Source: Comamonadaceae bacterium (GTDB lineage: Bacteria; Pseudomonadota; Gammaproteobacteria; Burkholderiales; Rhodocyclaceae). Taken from it: a stretch of 64,000 bases of DNA. The DNA is taken from positions 112,701-176,700 of the forward strand of contig JANLJE010000038.1 in the NCBI GenBank assembly GCA_029255645.1. The letters are read 5' to 3'. This document shows positions 61,293-64,000 of the stretch, in pieces. The stretch's first letter is position 1. Each line of letters starts with the position of its first letter. Below the pieces are notes generated by a model. It did no database searches. It saw nothing but the letters and a program-made list of their open reading frames with translations, and was not told where the DNA came from. Made by a program: the position numbers and the translations under genes.

Positions 61293-63158
61293 TCAGGCCC
61301 GCCGGACCTGGGACAGGTCGCGCACCGCGCCCCGGTCGGCGGAGGTGGCGAACAGGGCATAGGCTTTGAGGGCCTGGGACACCGGACGCTCCCGGCCCAG
61401 CGGCTGCCAGGCGGCCTCCCCCCGCGCTTCCATGGCGGCCCGGCGGGCGGCCAGTTCGGCTTCGGAGACGGCCAGGCGGATGCTGCGCCTGGGGATGTCG
61501 ATCTCGATCGTGTCGCCCTCTTGCACCAGGCCGATGGCGCCGCCGTTGGCCGCCTCGGGGGAGACGTGGCCGATGGAAAGGCCGGAAGTGCCGCCGGAGA
61601 AACGGCCGTCGGTGAGGAGGGCGCAGTCCTTGCCGAGGCCCATCGACTTCAGGTAGCTGGTGGGATAGAGCATTTCCTGCATGCCGGGGCCGCCCTGCGG
61701 ACCTTCATAGCGGATCACCACCACGTCGCCGGCGACGATGCTGCCCGACAGGATGCCGGCCACCGCCGCTTCCTGGCTCTCGAACACCCGCGCCCGGCCG
61801 CTGAACACGAGGATGGATTCATCCACCCCGGCGGTCTTCACGATGCAGCCCTTTTCGGCGATGTTGCCAACGAGCACGGCGAGGCCGCCGTCGCGGGAAT
61901 AGGCATTGGCCAGATTGCGGATGCAGCCGTGGGTGCGGTCCAGATCCAGCTCCGGCCAGCGGCGGTTCTGCGAGAAGGCCACCTGGGTCGGCACGCCGCC
62001 GGGAGCCGCCTTGTAGAACTCCAGCACCTCGGGATTGGCGGAGAGGGTGACGTCGAAGGTGTCGATCGCCTCGCCCAGGGTCTTCATGTGCACCGTGGGC
62101 ACCTCGCGCTCGATCAGCCCGGCCCGGGACAGTTCGGCGAGGATGGCCATGACGCCGCCGGCCCGGTGCACGTCCTCGATGTGGTACTTGTCGGTGGCCG
62201 GGGCCACCTTGCAGAGGCAGGGCACCTTGCGGGAGATGCGGTCGATGTCGGCCATGGTGAAATCCACCCCTGCCTCGTGAGCGGCGGCCAGGAGGTGCAG
62301 CACGGTGTTGGTGGAGCCACCCATGGCCACATCGAGACTCATGGCATTTTCGAAGGCGGCCTTGCTGGCGATGGCGCGAGGCAGCACGCTGGCATCGTCC
62401 TGCTCGTAGTAACGCCGGCAGAGTTCGACGATCTGGCGGCCGGCGCGCAGGAACAATTCCTTACGGTCGGCGTGGGTGGCGACGAGGGTGCCGTTGCCGG
62501 GCAGGGAGAGGCCCAGGGCCTCGGTCAGGCAGTTCATGGAATTGGCGGTGAACATGCCGGAACAGGAGCCGCAGGTGGGGCAGGCGGAGCGTTCGATGGC
62601 GTCCACTTCCGCGTCGGAAACATGGCTGTCGGCGGCCTTGACCATGGCATCGACGAGGTCGAGTTTGACCATCCGCTCGCCGTCGGGCAGATGCAGGGTG
62701 GCCTTGCCGGCCTCCATGGGGCCGCCGGAAACGAAGAGGGCGGGGATATTGAGGCGCAAGGCGGCCATCAGCATGCCCGGGGTGATCTTGTCGCAGTTCG
62801 AGATGCACACCAGGGCATCGGCACAGTGGGCATTAGCCATGTACTCGACCGAGTCGGCGATCAGGTCGCGGGAGGGCAGGCTGTAGAGCATGCCGCCATG
62901 GCCCATGGCGATGCCGTCATCGATGGCGATGGTATTGAATTCCTTGGCGACGCCGCCAGCCGCCTCGATCTCGCGCGCCACCAATTGGCCCAGGTCCTTG
63001 AGGTGCACGTGGCCGGGCACGAACTGGGTAAAGGAATTGACCACGGCGATGATGGGCTTGCCGAAGTCGCCATCCTTCATGCCAGTGGCCCGCCACAGGG
63101 AACGGGCGCCGGCCATGTTGCGGCCATGGGTGGAGGTGCGGGAGCGGTAGGGGGGCAT
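61293..63158 (-). CDS. ilvD: Dihydroxy-acid dehydratase
   Basis: The product has 621 residues from ATG 63158 ([20 protein letters not shown]), with GGAGA upstream; the longer frame runs into the duplicated repeat. Iron-sulfur Cys are in [12 protein letters not shown] and [19 protein letters not shown]. The C-terminal part has [20 protein letters not shown] and [20 protein letters not shown]. It dehydrates 2,3-dihydroxy acids in valine, leucine and isoleucine synthesis. The length matches the E. coli type (616). It is apparently monocistronic. Confidence 0.96.
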   Translation of the reverse strand: MPPYRSRTSTHGRNMAGARSLWRATGMKDGDFGKPIIAVVNSFTQFVPGHVHLKDLGQLVAREIEAAGGVAKEFNTIAIDDGIAMGHGGMLYSLPSRDLIADSVEYMANAHCADALVCISNCDKITPGMLMAALRLNIPALFVSGGPMEAGKATLHLPDGERMVKLDLVDAMVKAADSHVSDAEVDAIERSACPTCGSCSGMFTANSMNCLTEALGLSLPGNGTLVATHADRKELFLRAGRQIVELCRRYYEQDDASVLPRAIASKAAFENAMSLDVAMGGSTNTVLHLLAAAHEAGVDFTMADIDRISRKVPCLCKVAPATDKYHIEDVHRAGGVMAILAELSRAGLIEREVPTVHMKTLGEAIDTFDVTLSANPEVLEFYKAAPGGVPTQVAFSQNRRWPELDLDRTHGCIRNLANAYSRDGGLAVLVGNIAEKGCIVKTAGVDESILVFSGRARVFESQEAAVAGILSGSIVAGDVVVIRYEGPQGGPGMQEMLYPTSYLKSMGLGKDCALLTDGRFSGGTSGLSIGHVSPEAANGGAIGLVQEGDTIEIDIPRRSIRLAVSEAELAARRAAMEARGEAAWQPLGRERPVSQALKAYALFATSADRGAVRDLSQVRRA

Positions 63159-63238
63159 GAAAATATCTCCGTTGCAGCAAGTTCTAAACGAGGAATTGTA
63201 ACCCCGCCAGCCCAGCCGAATCGCGGGAATGTTGCAGG

Positions 63239-63316
63239 GCATCCGCACTCGAACATCCAATCCGGGATAGCCCCAGGGCCTCCGCACTCGAACATCCTAT
63301 CCGGGATAGCCCCAGG
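63239..63316. repeat. 39-bp direct tandem duplication
   Basis: Two adjacent 39-bp copies (63239-63277 and 63278-63316) differ at two positions. In the minus-strand frame that continues the transposase relic they code two 13-residue copies of the form [13 protein letters not shown]. Confidence 0.9.
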
Positions 63317-63502
63317 TAACGGGTCCGTAATTCATCATCCCAGTCGGCGCGTTTGCGCTTGAGTCGCAGGCTGCGACTTGACGGTATCCGTGACCTCCAT
63401 CCGGAAGCGGTTGAGGCCGATTTTCTTGATGAGCGTGAGATTTTCCGGGGCGTTGTCTTTGCGGACGGTACTGGCATCTTCTTCAAAGCACTTGCCCGCA
63501 TC
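63307..63502 (-). pseudogene. ISAs1-family transposase C-terminal relic, frameshifted
   Basis: In one minus-strand frame EEDASTVRKDNAPENLTLIK and GLNRFRMEVTD match the C-terminal part of ISAs1 transposases (SRVRKxxAPENxxxLRHxALNLLR). The frame then shifts near 63372 and the other frame continues with LKRKRADWDDELRTRYL, the usual end KRKRAGWDDxYL. About 65 residues remain of some 370, with no catalytic residues. Upstream sequence to 63640 shows no more transposase. Confidence 0.65.
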
Positions 63503-63642
63503 GCTTTTTGCCACCCCAAAGACGAGAGTAGACGGCATTTCTTCACTGTTTACAAGTTCTTGCTGTAAGTCACTGAGGGTTAACGATTTTTTGCACGGCA
63601 GAATGCTCCGAAGATATATTCCGTTGAAGTTCGGATACCTGT

Positions 63643-63678
63643 AAAAAAACCCTGCTCTTCTTGCGAAGGACAGGGTTT
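63643..63678 (-). terminator. Rho-independent terminator of the Rpn/DUF4351-like gene
   Basis: On the minus strand AAACCCTG pairs with CAGGGTTT, with inner CTTC/GAAG pairing, and the stem runs into seven T. It lies 64 bp past the stop of the last gene. Confidence 0.88.
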
Positions 63679-63741
63679 CAATCACCTCAAGCGTCAAACC
63701 GGAAAGACAGAAAATCTGTGGTCAGACTCTCGTTCACGCGC

Positions 63742-64000
63742 TCACGGACGGAAGACTTCTTCCAGACTCGTCGCGTCCAGTACGCGCTCCACCCAGGTGT
63801 CGATCTGCTCGGCAGAAGCCGCTGCGATCTTGCCTACGGCATCCGCCGGCAAGACACCGAAACGCTGGGTCAAGAGCTTCTGCAGGACAAGCGCCTCGCC
63901 TTTTTCGATACCTTTCTCGATGCCTTTCTCGAAGCCCTTCTCGAGACCCTTCTCGAGACCCTTCTGCTCATGCTGCCGGGCCCAGGTGTCAAACCGTTCA
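63742..64000 (-). CDS. Rpn family nuclease / putative transposase, C-terminal part (DUF4351-like)
   Basis: The gene enters from beyond the window; 85 residues are visible, ending ...ATSLEEVFRP. A GxEKG repeat stretch (KGLEKGLEKGFEKGIEKG) is followed by EALVLQKLLTQRFGVLP and a helical end with AASAEQIDTWVERVL. This is the standard tail of Rpn/YhgA-like and DUF4351 proteins, whose N-terminal part is a PD-(D/E)XK nuclease-like domain. The catalytic part is not visible. The gene is followed by a good terminator. Confidence 0.75.
   Translation of the reverse strand, partial: ERFDTWARQHEQKGLEKGLEKGFEKGIEKGIEKGEALVLQKLLTQRFGVLPADAVGKIAAASAEQIDTWVERVLDATSLEEVFRP

Overview
The window is high-GC bacterial chromosome with dense operons, few mobile elements and no RNA genes that I could see. 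Gene content suggests a betaproteobacterium, probably Rhodocyclales-like. The clues are propionyl-CoA carboxylase with methylmalonyl-CoA mutase and MeaB, a uvrA/MFS/ssb block, hemCDXY, an SHP/DHC cytochrome operon and a livKHMGF operon. The genus cannot be fixed from sequence reading alone.

Layout. 0-5.2 kb: the 3' end of oligopeptidase A, an exported glutaredoxin, an orphan antitoxin, xthA, a flavocytochrome reductase and rlmA. 5.5-13.2 kb: a propionate module (pccA, pccB, meaB, mutase) with a divergent GntR regulator; both promoters overlap one palindrome. 13.4-20.2 kb: a signalling operon (giant hybrid histidine kinase, CheR, CheB, REC-GGDEF cyclase). 20.2-28.7 kb: marC, a DUF302 gene, recD, pyk, yceH, a hydrolase, pgk and an Epd-type dehydrogenase. 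28.7-33.7 kb: a PepSY/PhoP-like/PhoQ-like operon divergent from an SHP cytochrome, diheme cytochrome and flavocytochrome b operon. Between them are two PhoP-box-like direct repeats, one on each strand. 33.8-38.9 kb: dgkA, uvrA, an MFS transporter and ssb.

39.0-49.7 kb is a nine-gene, single-strand glycan cluster. In transcription order it holds UDP-sugar dehydrogenase, C4-epimerase, a small unknown membrane protein (possibly an Amj-like flippase), an AsnB amidotransferase, a glycosyltransferase, then PglC-, PglD-, PglE- and PglF-like enzymes. It looks able to make UDP-diNAc-bacillosamine and UDP-GalNAcA, load the first sugar on undecaprenyl phosphate, extend it and amidate the uronate. No polymerase, ligase or classical Wzx is present in the window.

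50-64 kb: fba, a DUF2892 protein, hemCDXY, livKHMGF with a Pro- and Ala/Pro-rich binding lipoprotein, a small cytochrome c, ilvD, a frameshifted ISAs1 transposase relic and the 3' end of a Rpn/DUF4351-type gene.

The most interesting points are the symmetric PhoP-box pair at the cytochrome operon, the minimal glycan line with its odd membrane protein, a 15-bp minisatellite that forms the CheR tail and also supplies a ladder of in-frame CheB start codons, and several locus-specific tandem arrays with 9-11 bp period between genes.
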